In this document: piece by piece, positions 41,166 to 53,935 of the stretch
Position numbering within the stretch: position 1 is the first letter of the stretch
How the letters are laid out: the number at the start of each line of letters is the position of its first letter
From: Gonatopus flavifemur
Taxonomy: Eukaryota; Arthropoda; Insecta; Hymenoptera; Dryinidae
Assembly (NCBI GenBank): GCA_018340375.1
Contig: JAFFJZ010000052.1
Location: forward strand, 1,178,001-1,242,000
DNA: 64,000 nt
Direction of reading: 5' to 3'
Position numbers and translations under genes: made by a program
The notes under the pieces: model-generated
Seen by the model: only the letters and a program-made list of their open reading frames with translations
Told to the model about the DNA's origin: nothing
The model's database searches: none

Positions 41166-44100
41166 AGTCCCGGTGAAAATGAGCGTATGAAACCACATGG
41201 AAGAGTAACCGAAGCAGTATCTAATCGCGAAAGAAGCGGAAATTGAAACGTATTCACGTTTCATTTGTTCTAATATTCGCTTCTCTTAAGGAAATATTAC
41301 TCCATTTTAAGCAAAATGCGTTATTTTTTTGCGGGAAAATGACGCGTTTTGATCAACATGGCGCAAATTTTTCTAAGGTTTCTCACAAGTAGAAATTTTG
41401 GTAGCCCTGTTATCCACCAAAAGGTAAATACACTGAAAGATGATTGAACCGAAAATTTCAGCCCCTAAGGGAGATCTGCCGAATGTTCATTGTACCGAAT
41501 ATTTTTCATCCAATAGTATCGCTTGTTTCCCATAGATACCGAGAGACGAACCATTCTGTAGTTTTCGGTACAATGAACATTCGGTGCACAAACGATTCGG
41601 TGTATTGAAGGCCCACCATTATGATCAAACCGATTTTTGACTCGTATGTAAATATTTCGCCAAAAAATTTGTGCAAAACCATGAATGATCTCTTAGGGAC
41701 ATCACATTTCCTCTGCAAAAATCTGAAAAACTCTGACAAACTCTGAGAATCTCTGGAATTGTAATGGAACATCTAATAAGATGGGACATTTCGTACATAC
41801 TTGTTTGAGTCTTCCTGAATTTTTTCAGAGTTTTTTTGCCATTTATTTCCACACAACCAGAAACAAAATTGCGCCATGAAGAAAATTCCAACGAAATCAT
41901 GAGAAATCCCTAACATTTTTCTGACTATTGAAAAAAAATTAAAATATTTTCAAACACTTTTCCACATATGATATTTGAATATAGCACATGAATGTATTTA
42001 TAGAATTTCAAAATTTTTTAGTCATAAAAAGTATTGAAAATTTATTAGTTTTGTCGGAACTTTTTCAGAGCGCAATTTCGTTCCCATTTATGATTACTAG
42101 CAACCCCAGACGCGCGCTCCGCGCGCGTGGCTTGCCCATGATATGCGAATCAGATCTTGTACAATCCTATTTTTCATACAAAAAAATAATTGATGGCAAC
42201 CCCTTTCATGAACATTCAGAATAATAACATTCTGAATCGACTCCAAGAAGGGGCTGAATGACCCCTTGCTATTCGGACATTCTAGATGATTTTTATAGAA
42301 ATCAATATCAAAACTTATAATATATTTCATCATCAGAATCCCATAAATTATCCAATTATCTTCCAATTCATCAAAACTCCGCAACTATTCACGTGGGAAT
42401 TTCAAAATTTCAAAATTTTATTTTGTAGATAAAGTTCTGGAAGTGTAATTTCTTCTCCTACTTCAATATTCTAATCAGATTTTCAAGTTCAAAATCCAAC
42501 CCATCACTTGGTCCTCAAAAATTTTCGATTAAAATATGTAAATGAGTCCGATTGAATGACACAAAACCATTTCAGAAAAAGTCAATTTCCCTTCAGATGT
42601 TCCCTAACGGTTTTGGGTTCACCAAACAATCGCCAAAACCCATCAACCACTTTGTGCGCTTTGGTAACCAACCAACATAGAATCAAAATATTACCGAAAA
42701 CAATTTTTGATCATTTTTCGGACATTTTTCCGTTCTTTCTTCGTAATGAATTGGTGATTTACCATAAATTAAGAATAAATTGACGTTCAATTTTCATCAT
42801 TTTTTGGTGTCAGAAATAGACAAAGTAGCTTCGATTCTTGAGTAATAATTTGGGTGGAATGTGGTGAAAACCTTGAAAACGCCATCGTTTCACCAAGAAA
42901 ATAACAACCAAACCAAAAATATACAAGAAAATAATCAAAAAAATTGGTCACTGTGAATCTGCGAGGGTTATCAAATCCTGTATGAAGATTCCAAATGCAA
43001 TCATTCTCACGAAAATCAAATAGCTATATTGGCGATTGCCGATAAATTAGATGTTGGTATTCTATTATAATTGAATGATGTGAAAGAATATATCATTTCC
43101 CTGATAAAAGTGTGAACAAAGACACATATAGTGAATGGAAGCAAATGGTTTAGTTTTATCTTGAATCTAAACAAATGATATCCGAACTGTTTCCGTTCGT
43201 TTAGTTTTCTTCTACTTTTCTCAGCCTGGGCTGAATATCAGAACTCTTCAATTCTGCTTTTTCAAATGGATCGAGAATTGAATTTGTGCAATTATCCAAT
43301 ACAGAATAAAGAAATTCCACACATCACATATCCTTCAGAATAAAACGGCACTCGGAATTGAAAATTGTATTCTTATCAATAATAAGGTATATAAATTGAT
43401 TACACAAATGGAATGTTTCAAATTATGTAGATTTATCTAATATAACAACAAAAAATTTCACAATATATTCACAATTTTGGATTTATGTTCAAGAGGTTGC
43501 CCTCCTTTCACAGAATTTTTAATAAAATGACTTAGTATGATTATGGGGTATGAACACTGTAACATTTTGGAAAAATCAAAGAATTTTTCTCTTCATAAAC
43601 CAACACTGTACATCGAGAAGAATTAGTATTTCAAGTTACAAGTCGAAATCTGAACTCTGAGTAGTATTTCTTCCCGAGCGTGATTCATTCGATTCCTTCT
43701 CATACAACTTTCCCAAGAGATCAGAAACGTTAAACAAACGTTCATTGGGCTTAACCTTCAATTGGTCTCATTATTTTTGTGAGAATTTTTTAAACTTGTG
43801 TATCCCAGTTCTTGTTTATCCCGAAGTACTCTTCCCATATCAAAGGGATGGAAACGTACTGAATGCAAAAATGTATGGCTAAACAATATCCTCAAAGCCG
43901 GTTGAATAGAACATTCGAGGATTTGAAAGTTTTTTCTAAGCGGTATCACAGACCGCGATACCAATTCAGTTTTCATACCGATTTAGTTTTTATACATCAC
44001 ACTGGGAAAACATCTCAAATTTCCACGTTTACAATGTTCATATCCGTTAACAATTTTTTGATGATTCACTCCAATGATTTTAATTTCTTTCTCAGTAATA

Positions 44101-44259
44101 GGAATTTATTCTTGCATTCATATTCTCCTCTTTCAGGTTCAATGGGATTCTATTCTATCATAAAAGAAAATCTCCAAGAAATGGTAAACCAATATCAAAA
44201 ATTGTTATCAGATTGAGATGTATCACTTCATTGATTATTTATTTTCGTTTCTTATATTT
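41166..44259. other. Gene-free stretch with small hairpins
   Basis: Open frames are all under about 120 codons and carry no motif. Notable small features are a perfect 21-bp inverted repeat (41,479-41,584), a segment at 41,640-41,740 resembling 51,860-51,975 in reverse complement (AAAAATCTGAAAAACTCTGA), and a GC palindrome ACGCGCGCTCCGCGCGCGT at 42,109. The rest is AT-rich and featureless to me. Confidence 0.35.
41479..41584. repeat. Hairpin element with perfect 21-bp arms
   Basis: Positions 41,479-41,499 (CCGAATGTTCATTGTACCGA plus A) are the exact complement of 41,564-41,584, separated by 64 bp. A perfect match of this length suggests a young miniature element or a selected hairpin. The flanks give no clear target duplication. 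Confidence 0.7.
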
Positions 44260-44977
44260 GAGGGCGGGGTATGGTTTTTGAAGGCAGAAAAAAAGCATGT
44301 TTTGAAGATTTTTTTCTGGCGATACAGATAGTGTGACTTCATTCAGGTAATTTCCATATAATAATGCAATATTTGAACAATATTCTCCTAAATTTTCATT
44401 GCAAAATATTGAAAATTGAACGAGTAACAGTTAATTTCCAGAGGCGTCTCGAAAAAAAATTGTTTTACAGTGTTTATCATAACTCGCAACAGAATCATGT
44501 GAAACAAAAAAACCAAAATGCATTTGTTGAAGGAGATCTTTCTCGAAGTAATGACGAGGGGATTTTTCTTATTTGCAATTTTTCAATTTTTTGAAGCACT
44601 TGGAAGCAAAACCACCGATTCTTGCCGAGGAAAATCAGCTAATTTGTTGTTGTCAAATTGATAATAGTAATAATAATAAAAGCTCTTCGTCACTACCCGA
44701 AGAAACATCTCTTCCAACAAACGCATTCTGATTCCCTTGTTTCAGATGATTCTGTGGCGAGTTTTGATGAAGACCGCAAAAAACACGAGGCGCCTCCGGA
44801 AATTTACTCTCACTCGCTCAATTTTCAATATTTTGCAATGAAAATTTAGAAAAATATTGTTCAAATGTTGCATTATCATATGGGAATTGACTGAATGAAC
44901 TCACACTATCCGTATCGCCAGAAAGACTGTCAAAAACATGCCTATTTCTTTCACCGAAAATATCCTACCCCGCCCTC
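44260..44977. mobile_element. 718-bp foldback element with GAGGGCGGGGTA ends
   Basis: The ends GAGGGCGGGGTA and TACCCCGCCCTC are exact complements. The arms extend about 310 bp: shared text includes AATATTCTCCTAAATTTTCA/TGAAAATTTAGAAAAATATT and GAGGCGTCTC/GAGGCGCCTC. The loop is about 44,575-44,675. Short open frames within the arms mirror each other and are not genes. Confidence 0.85.
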
Positions 44978-45969
44978 AATAACTTGAATTTGTAAGTAAA
45001 AGATTTCAAGTTGAATTGAACTATAAACCTTCGAAGTTGAAAATAATCTTTATTTCATTAACCTTCCTTGAAAGAAGATATTTACATTTGCAATTTGATA
45101 TTTTTCCAATTAAACTAATAAGATTCCCATAACAAATTCAGCATTTTACTGGGAGAAATTTTTATTTCATAAATGAATTAACATTCTCCTTCTTCAATTA
45201 GACATTACACTATAAACGAATGATTTCTTTCAACTAACCATAAATATATTAGTACATTGAATTTTTCATTTGGATTTTGAGCAGGTATACTGCCGTGCTT
45301 AGCCAAAAGGCCGTATGTCCAGAAAATTTTCTCTTCGTTTTTCACACATTCATATTCGAACAAGTCTTTCACCTGTATCTCGATTCGACAACTCTTTACA
45401 ACATTCAAAAGTGTAAAGGAAACTGTTTTAGAAATAACTGCGTTTGTATTATTCAACATGTACAAGACTAAATAAAATGCTTGATATCTCAGAACATCAA
45501 AGAAGTGACATACTGCCTTTTGGCTTAGGACGACAGTATATTTGGGACAGCTTCAAGAATACAGTGGCATATCTGCACCTAGCCCAACCTAGGCCTGGTC
45601 TAGGGGCGACACACGATATAATTTTCATGTAATTGTATGAAAATTATATATAAAACCTATATTCTATTACATATTAAAGACATATAATTCCGACAATTTT
45701 TCTACTCGGGCAGCGAGATCACGTACCTGGCCTAGGGGCGGGGAATTTCTTGATGCGGCCCTGAAAGAATGATGAGAAGCGAAAGAAAATTCTTGAACGA
45801 AGTCTACTCAAGGATATTATTAAGGTCATCAGTTATGTTGTTTTCTGTTGGAAAAATCCAAATACTCCTTGTGTTGATTATGTTCATACTAATCAGTGCG
45901 TTCCAACCCTCTGTCTGAGAGTACACAGAACAGTACAAGCATAACAACAGATTAGGGTATCATCTTCAT
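44978..45969. other. Gene-free stretch with CCTAGGGGCG repeats
   Basis: CTAGGGGCG occurs at about 45,600 and 45,728, the first next to a hairpin (ATAATTTTCAT ... ATGAAAATTAT, 45,619-45,646). Read on the minus strand this is a hairpin followed about 15 bases later by CTAG, the layout of a Helitron 3' end, and a Helitron lies downstream in the right orientation. The next base is A rather than the expected T, so I do not assign it. Confidence 0.3.
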
Positions 45970-46128
45970 CAACGCCGGATCTAGCAAATTTTTGGTCTCT
46001 CCCTCCATCAATTCGAACGGGCAGGTTAATAAAGGATCAAAAGAGGGGCAAATTGCCCCCTTTCGATCCGAAATGATCTCAAATGGACGGAGAGAGAGAT
46101 AGAGAATTCGCTAGATTCGGGCCTGATC
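45970..46128. mobile_element. Hairpin miniature element, about 155 bp
   Basis: The ends GCCGGATCTAGCAAATT and, on the minus strand, GCCCGAATCTAGCGAATT are inverted repeats, and the arms continue with CTCTCCCTCCAT/ATGGACGGAGAG-like text. The centre holds GGGGCAAATTGCCCC, itself a perfect palindrome. Non-coding. Confidence 0.65.
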
Positions 46129-47012
46129 TTCATAAACGTCATTTTCTTATCGTAAAATAAGTCAATAATATCTAATAGTTCAGAATAAAATATCTCGAAT
46201 CCATTTCAAAAATATTGTTTTTTATAAAACAATTTATTGACATCATATCATCATCAAATCATATATCATCAGATCATATACCATCATATCATATACCATA
46301 TTTTTTTTTATAAATATAATTTTGATGTTTATGATAATAACTTCCAACGTCATCGTCTCAATATGAACAATTGTTTGAATCGGTACATCCAAATGCTCAT
46401 ATCTCAGATTATTTTACAATCGAATATCTCAATGATATTCAAAAATATGTTATAACAGATTGCAATCTTTGGGAATCACTAATAAAACACAGTCATAATT
46501 TAAAATAATTGTTCGCGGAAATATGTTACTTTCAATACATTCTGCTGTATATTCCCCCTCCCTGTAAATTTTCTACGGGGCTTCGTGGTTTTTTCTTCAG
46601 AAAATTTCCCTAAGGATGGCATGTTTTGCATTTCATATTTTATGGAAGACTTCCAAATGTATTTTGTAATTCCCATGCATTAAAAGAAACGCATCCATTT
46701 AAAAAATCATATCACGAAATACAAACTATATCAAGTGCAGGTGAAATTTTTTTGGAAGGAAAACTGTGAAAACACAAAACATTAGGTTCAGAAAAGAGGA
46801 ATACATACAGCAAAATTTGTTGGAAATACGAAATTTCCGCCAAAAAGTCTTTCAAATGCTTTTACAGCTCTAACAATAGTGTTAAACATCGCAATATCAC
46901 TTGGATTATTACAACACCCATCATTATCAAATCATCATCAATATTACCAAGTCCAACATATTTTGAAAGAATTTCTCGGCCAAATTATTTTATAATAATT
47001 AGAAAATCTTGT
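46129..47012. other. Gene-free AT-rich stretch 3' of the Helitron ORF
   Basis: ATCATATCATC-like words cluster at 46,237-46,300. No coding region or clear Helitron terminus (hairpin plus CTRR) was found. Confidence 0.3.
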
Positions 47013-50000
47013 TCATGAAAACAATTCATTATAAACATAATTTTTGACTGTTCTAGTATTTCCTTGATCGCCGAGATGAATTTTCACCGACTTCCAAGAA
47101 CGTACGCGTGATAAAGCAACATACAATTGTCCGTGATTGAATACATGTCTACGCAAATCTATTCCAACTCTATCAAAAGTTTGTCCTTGCGATTTATTGA
47201 TTGTCATTGCAAAAGCTAATTTTACGGGGAATTGTCGCCTTGCGAAGGTGAATGGGAAGTCATTTTCCGAATAAAGCTTGATACGGTTAAGGAAAACTAT
47301 TTGACCTTGCTTATCTCCAGTCGAAATTTCACAACGCAATAAATTACACCCGAGTTCAAGTATTAACAACCTTGTACCATTACATAAACCCTCATTAATA
47401 CTGAGATTTCTTATAAGCATTACCACACTATTTACTCTCAAGCATAATTCATGAACCGGTAAAGATGAAGGAGATAAAGTATTCAGATATTCTGGAACAA
47501 TAGCTTCTGCAATATTTCCATTATCACTTGATTCCGGGATGGTATCAATGCTTGTGTATATCTTTTGCGTGTCGATGTCCAATAATTCAACTACTCGCTT
47601 ATTCATTTCATCCACATCACGATTCATAGCAGAAAGAATTGCACACTTAGTAATTTGCCTATAGAGTTTTTTTCTCATCAAATCTCCATACACATCTTCG
47701 ACAATATCACCATCAGGAGAAGCTAATAATCGTTCAGGAATAACGATATCATTGGAATTATTTAGAATACCATCTCCTACACTCAAGAGAAATTGTGAAA
47801 ATTCAATTCCTTCAGATAAAGCACGCATATTTACCGTAAGAGAAAATATTTTAAACAATGGCCATAATTCACTCCTTTCAATCGACAAGTTGACTGATTC
47901 AGCTCGCGTACTACGTACTTGAATTGGTAAGAGCTGTCGGAAATCACCACCTAAGATTATGATTTTCCCACCAAATGGGAAATGATTGTTCATGATATCT
48001 CTTAGTGTAAGATCCATAATTTCTAAAGCGTATCGCGGGGCCATGAGAGCTCCATCCCAAATGAAAACATCTGTATTCTTCAAATATTCTCCTTCTTTGG
48101 ATTGGATTTTAATGTTCGATGGAGAATCCGAAAAAAGAGGTACTGGCAATCCCAATGTTTTATGAACGGTTTTGCCATGAGGAAATAGAGTAGCAGCGAT
48201 ACCTGTGAAAGCCATAGCACAAATATTTTTACACCTCATTTTCAATAAGTAATAAAGTGTAGTGTAAATAAAAGTTCTTCCAGAACCTCCTGATCCATCT
48301 ATATAAAAACAATTTGTCTGATTATTTGATGATTGGGAGTCAGTAGCGTCAACTAATCCAAGAACAACATCAACTATTTCTTTTTGTTTTACGTTCAATT
48401 TTTCATACTGTCTCATACCCGTTTCTCCATATCGTTGAGATGGGATGAATTCCTCACCATCCACATCACCTACAATTTGTTCCATACTTGGGAATTGAGA
48501 TAAACTCCATCCTTCATTATTCAGCATGTGACTCATTTGAACATATGCTCGTTTGACACCTTCATTTTGCCCCAATCGTCTCATATAATCTTCTGATAAA
48601 TGAATTTGAAATTTCTCCCATAACTGTTCAGGATGATCGGGATGGCAGTGTATCGGAATTCTGACAAATAATCTCCGGAGTCGTTGCGGCATCATCCAAA
48701 CAACTGCTTCTTGCATCGCACGACTCCACTCTTCGTCGTCCTCTATGAGGCTCAATGCTGAACACGTAGCAAAAAAAGATGCATAAGTGCGTCCTTCCAT
48801 TGTTCTTAAATCTTCGAAACTTTTTGCACCTTCAACAGTTAATAACAATAAACGAAGGTGAAACAATTCAATTTGTGTAGGACTTATTGAATACATACGA
48901 CCAATGACATTGAACTGAGCTTTTCTAGGCATTCACCTGAACACATCCTCACCGTTCAATCGTATTTTTTTGAAAACATAATGACAAGGGATTTCCGAAT
49001 AAGTATACTTTCTGGCTGCTTTATCACGACTATTAAGTGCAAAATACTCCATCAACATTGTAATCTTATTCAAAGCACTTGCCAATGCACCAGCATCCAC
49101 ATCTGGAATAATAACAGATTGTTGATTGGGCGAATGTACAGGTAATCGGATAATTGTATGGCTTTTTTCTTGTAGAGGTTTACTTAAAATACGCCATACA
49201 GCTTCAACAGGTCCCACATGACGAGTTTCTATATAGTTCTGTATTTCATCGGAATTAATGATTGTATCATCATGTCTGATCTCATTAATCACAATGGAAG
49301 CACAATCATGGCCTTTGAATAAATATTTGGATAAATATTTCACAGACTTTATACTTGAAACAACTTCAACGTTGATATGACAATTTAACGTGAGCAATAA
49401 CATTGGACAATATGGAACAACGTGTCGGTTATCAACAATATAATTACCAGGGCGTTCAAAAGTAATTCCAGTATTTCGTCTCTTATAAAATGGATATCCA
49501 TCATTATCCATTGATGTTTCCTCTTGGAATTGTTTAGGATAATGTTTTAAACACTTTCCATCAACTTCACACCAAGATCCGCGAAGTCCGTGTATCATCT
49601 GCTTCATTACGATTTCATGTAAAATTGGATAGTCTTGAGGATGTGGAATTTCCGCCCAAATATAACGATCAACAATCGAGGAAGTTGTAATTTTACTATT
49701 CTGATCTGAAGTAGTCAGTGAATGAATATGAGGCAATCCTCGTTTTTGGAATTCAATGACGTAAACAAACGCTTGAACTTTACCAAAACATTTTTCACGA
49801 ACAATCAAATCCAATGAATAATCTTTTTTGATGTTGAACACTCGAGCGCAAATATCAGGTCTGTCTTGGGCTTGTTGGCCAGACAGCAGATTTTCTTGGA
49901 TTTCTCGCCATCGTGGATTACAAGTCATTGTAATAAAAAGATCAGGTTCACCAAATTTCCGTACAATACCCATGGCATCTTGATAATGTTGCATCATATT

Positions 50001-51329
50001 CCGCGGAGACCCCACGTATGATGAAGGCAATATGACAATGTTACCTATTCGAGCGTTATGATTTTGGCCTATGGTTTCCAAATGATCCTGCAAACCCACA
50101 TAACTATCAACTCGCAATTTTTTTTGATTCTCTGATAAATAATCCATTCTGTCTCTCTCAATTTTCACGTAAGAATCTACAAGCCATTGTTGAAACAATC
50201 GGCGGCCCATCAGAATTACATTACAGTCATGACATATAGCTATGAGATGCTTTATCTAGGCACATCCACTGATCCGTTTATTCTTGTCTTTCAACAATAA
50301 ATTACGGTGCAATCCTTGAGTACAGTAAGGATAAAATGATGAATAAATCCAAGGTTCAACATTGGGATCCATGGTACTGAGTAACTGTAACTCCTTTGTA
50401 CTCTCACTACGTACCACAACATTAGATTCTGGAATTTCTACATCAGCTGTGGTAGAGAAAACTTCAGCAACTTCATTACACCTTTGAAAATTATAGCGAC
50501 GTCGATCTGTACCTGGTTTCAAAGTGAATAATAATTGTAATTCGTTCGGAACATTTTCTTGTAATAGATCTGTTCTTTGCTGCTGAAATTTCAATTCTTC
50601 ACCCATCATTTCAAAAGATTGCGCAAACACATTATGTAATCTCATCATATTGTCCAGCATCACTAATATATCCAAATCCAATGAACGATCATGATCAATT
50701 CTGCATTGAGCAGCTTCATTCGCTTCAACAATAAACAGTTCGCCATAACTGGGCTGCTCGTTTGCGAATGGATATATACTCGTGTTGATCTGATAATATA
50801 TTTGACCTTGAATTTTGAAACAATAAGGAGCGCGACGAGATCCCCTTGTATCAACTAAATTAGCATTGAATGATGCGAAAGAAAAAGCATTATTATAACC
50901 GCGAATATGATTATAGAACGTATTTGATCGGGAATCCAAACCGTCAAACAAAGCACGTAAGGGTCGAGGTGGCTCAGGTGAAGGGTTTAAACACACCTCC
51001 CCATGATTACAACAATCGTTGAAAGAAAGACCTGCATCGGATACTTTTTCCGGTTGAAAATGTTTTGCCCCACAATGAAAACAACATATATTCATTCCTC
51101 CTATATAATGTCCAGTTATAATATTTGATGGTGAATTTACCTGTGGGTTGTTTTCAATACCTCTTTGACGTAATCGATATTGTTCTTGACTCCTACGCTG
51201 ACGATCTCTAGCTTCCATATGATTGCTAGAATTCCGATAACGGCGTTGTCGTTCCGCATGTTTCGCTCGTTTTGCACGCTGAAAATTCTCCTCTTCTACA
51301 GGAGTGCGATCAATTTTTCGACGAGGCAT
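47013..51329 (-). pseudogene. Helitron RepHel protein with two nonsense codons
   Basis: One frame runs from MPRRKIDRT (51,329) to the stop at 47,013, 1,439 codons, broken only by TAG at 50,256-50,258 and TGA at 48,933-48,935. The first part has a basic N-terminus, a zinc-binding ICCFHCGAKHF and the Helitron N-terminal domain. The middle part has the rolling-circle Rep domain: EFQKRGLPHIHSL (the HUH motif as HIH) and YLSKYLFKG with the paired catalytic Tyr. The last part is a Pif1-like helicase: YIDGSGGSGRTFIY (Walker A), IIILGGDFRQLLP (Walker B), NGTRLLI, AMTINKSQGQTF and LYVALSRVRS. The invariant Walker A Lys is Arg here, which should abolish ATP hydrolysis. It would have driven peel-and-paste transposition. 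Confidence 0.95.
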
Positions 51330-51574
51330 AATTCACAGATGAAACTTCCGTAACTCACAATAAACTGACAATTGAAAATTCACTCTATTATTTTAATATA
51401 AATTTATACATATATAATAAATAATATCATGAAATGTATTATACAATTTAAGGTTATTATATAATATTATAATATATGATAACATTATATATTATATATG
51501 TATATGTATAGTTAAATCACACACACACCCACTCGCGAAATATAGGCCTCATATAGCACGATGCTACAACACAA
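51330..51574. other. AT-rich leader upstream of the Helitron ORF
   Basis: Dense ATAATATAT tracts from 51,400 to 51,510 and a short CACACACACCC run. No promoter motif can be singled out. Confidence 0.35.
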
Positions 51575-51832
51575 CTGACGTACCTATAGCTCGATGTATT
51601 AATGAGACCCCCCAAAATCATCCCCTCTTACTTGTTTCGAAGATGAACGTTTGGGAATTCACATAGATAAAATCGGGGGAAACAACAACCACAATACACC
51701 TCACGTGTGTATGGCCCGATGAATTAATCACACCCCCAACTATCACCCCCTCCTACTTGTCCAAGATGAATGTTCGAAAATTCATTTCACACAGATCAAA
51801 TCGGGGGAAACAACAACCAATCACAATCACGG
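51575..51832 (+). repeat. Tandem duplication, period about 125 bp
   Basis: Two units share GCTCGATGTATTAAT/GCCCGATGAATTAAT, CTTACTTGT/CCTACTTGT and ATCGGGGGAAACAACAACCA. They lie at the 5' side of the Helitron frame and may belong to its terminal region. Confidence 0.65.
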
Positions 51833-52139
51833 AAAAAGCGTCAGTCACATGCCTTTTTTGATAAGGGATTATTGCAGTTTGTCAGAGTTTTTCAGATTTT
51901 TGCAGAGAAAATGCGATGTTTTTCAGAGATTATAGTTTCACAGAGATTTTTCCGTGAAATATTTCCATACGGGGTGATATTGATAAGCGACATGACTGAT
52001 GATTCACATAGAACATCATTGATTCTAAAGGACCCTTATACACTATGATAGACCTCAGTTCTGTATTCTCATATGAATCATCATAAATTTCATACAGGTT
52101 ATCTCGACTTTGATTTCATATAGGTTATTATTCACAGAT
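51833..52139. other. Short gene-free stretch
   Basis: 51,860-51,975 resembles 41,640-41,740 in reverse complement (TCAGAGTTTTTCAGATTTTTGC). Nothing else is recognised. Confidence 0.35.
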
Positions 52140-52400
52140 TGTGAGGAAATTATGATGAAAGATCATACGAAATTCCGTTCAGATTCTGGAGATGCTTTTG
52201 TTCAGAAATGATACCATAGGACATCTTTCTGGTTAACCGGATAGAACATCATAACAACCTGATATCGCAAAAGTTATGATAGCCCGGATTTGTGAAAAAT
52301 CGTATAGAATATGATTGAATCATGTGTATCGTCATACAACCCGTCGAATTTTTATTCATACAGGTTATCATTCACAGATTGTGAGGGAGTTATGATAGTG
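52140..52400 (+). repeat. Dispersed repeat also at 54,450-54,610
   Basis: GGTAAACCGGATA(A/G)AACATCATA, CCTGATATC and AAAAATCG.ATAGAATAT are shared with 54,450-54,610, in the same orientation (here with GGTTAACCGG). TTATGATA and TATCATAA words recur inside. Non-coding. Confidence 0.55.
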
Positions 52401-53704
52401 TTACGTCAAAACTATTGGGAATTTCAGTTTCTTCGCAACTCACGGTAGCTAAAGGAAAGCATCGAATCATCTAGTCCGATGTTCCCTTTATTACCCCTCT
52501 TTAGCTAGAATAGAATCTAGACAAGGACTGGGGAAAGGATATCGATTCAAAAATACTAAATGTTTGTGCTGAAATGTATACAATTTATATTCTAATTTTA
52601 GTGTTGTACAATTGTTGTGTATGAAAGGAGTTAAGTGTATTGTGTTTTTTTATGTAATTTTCTTTGTAAAATTGAAGATAATGGGGTGTAAATCTTCTTT
52701 TATGATAGAAGTTTATAGATTTAATCAATTCAATAATTGTTTCTTCTGAGGGTTCCTCAGTGAGAAATGAAAAAACGAATTGAAAGAGGAATAAGGAGGG
52801 AATATCTCATCGGAAAGAAAATTATATTTGATTAGTTGAATTTTTTTTTTTAGATCGAAGTTCGAGCTTGCAAAGCTCTGATTTTGTTTTCAATATATCT
52901 TCCTACAACAACAACAACAAAAAAATAATCGAAGAATGTCAATTTCATATGATGGAACAGATCCACTTACTTTTGATTAATTGTTGAGATGAACTCCTAG
53001 CAGGCTTGTAGGGACGGTGAATTTACACTGATTTTAACTATTTAGAGCTTTAACTTCAATTTGAAACTTTTACTAAAAATTGAACAAATATTTTGAACTT
53101 TATATCTTTGAACTACAAATTGCACAGATACTTTAACTTGAAACTTTTCACTAGTGATAGAACCTTTCCATAAAAATGATCAAACGAGAGTGAATTGTTG
53201 ATGCATTTTTGCTCAATTCTCAGCTCGGTTTTTTTGGTAGTGGGAGAAAAATTTCAGTAGTAGGGAAATGTGGGTGGGAACAACAGAATTTTAGGAGAAA
53301 AAGATGGGATTCAGATAGGTTGAAGAAGCATGGATTCGTGCATTACCTGAGGGTAGGCCTGTCCTTGAGAAGGGAATTCTCTATTTTCTTTAATTAGGAC
53401 TTCCCACTCACCCTTTCTCTTGAGCATAATGCCTAATTTAGCTCTCTTTTTAATTTGTATATATTTCCCTTTCTATATGTACAATTTGAAGGGATTTTTA
53501 TTTTTAGTTTAAAATCAAATATTAATTAGAAAATTTGATATTTATTAATGATTACCTATATTATTCACTGAAAGAACATTGAGGAATAATGATTCTCTAT
53601 TCAAATCATTATAAAAGAATTTCAACATTTATATTCAGTTTACCTACCTTCAACTTACCAAAACTCACCATTTCAAAGATGTAAAACTTTCATTATTTCA
53701 AATA
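52401..53704. other. Gene-free AT-rich stretch
   Basis: No recognisable coding sequence. A TGTTACGTC start at 52,399 is LTR-like, but I could not find a matching end. A block at 53,040-53,160 repeats TTTAACTT/TTTGAACTTT words. A 62-codon frame at 53,209-53,397 has no motif. Confidence 0.3.
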
Positions 53705-53935
53705 ATGCTTTATTCTGGTTCAAACTCAGGATTTTGCATTATATAAATGCTAGATTGAGCCAGCATCGGCAGCCAATCTTCAATTTCAAAACCAATGGTT
53801 AGATTGGTGTTAAAATTGGAATTTCCATGTGTGTTAACACAGTTGAGGCTGAATTTAACCAGGATCGATGAAGATCGGCAACCGATACTCCGCCAACCCT
53901 GGACCAACCTTGGCTCAATGAGGAATATTGGGACT
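53705..53935. repeat. Possible miniature element with GATTGAGCCAG/TTGGCTCAAT words
   Basis: AGATTGAGCCAGCATCGGCAG near the left and CCTTGGCTCAATG near the right form an inverted pair, with AGATCGGCAACCG and AGATTGG words between them. Boundaries are not sharp. Non-coding. Confidence 0.4.

Noticed and set aside
42097..42384. Minus-strand open frame over the GC palindrome
   Set aside because: No motif; the end of the frame is made of the CGCGCGC palindrome.
43863..44216. 117-codon plus-strand frame starting MQKCMAKQYPQSR
   Set aside because: No recognisable domain, AT-driven composition and no splice or promoter context; not enough to call a gene.
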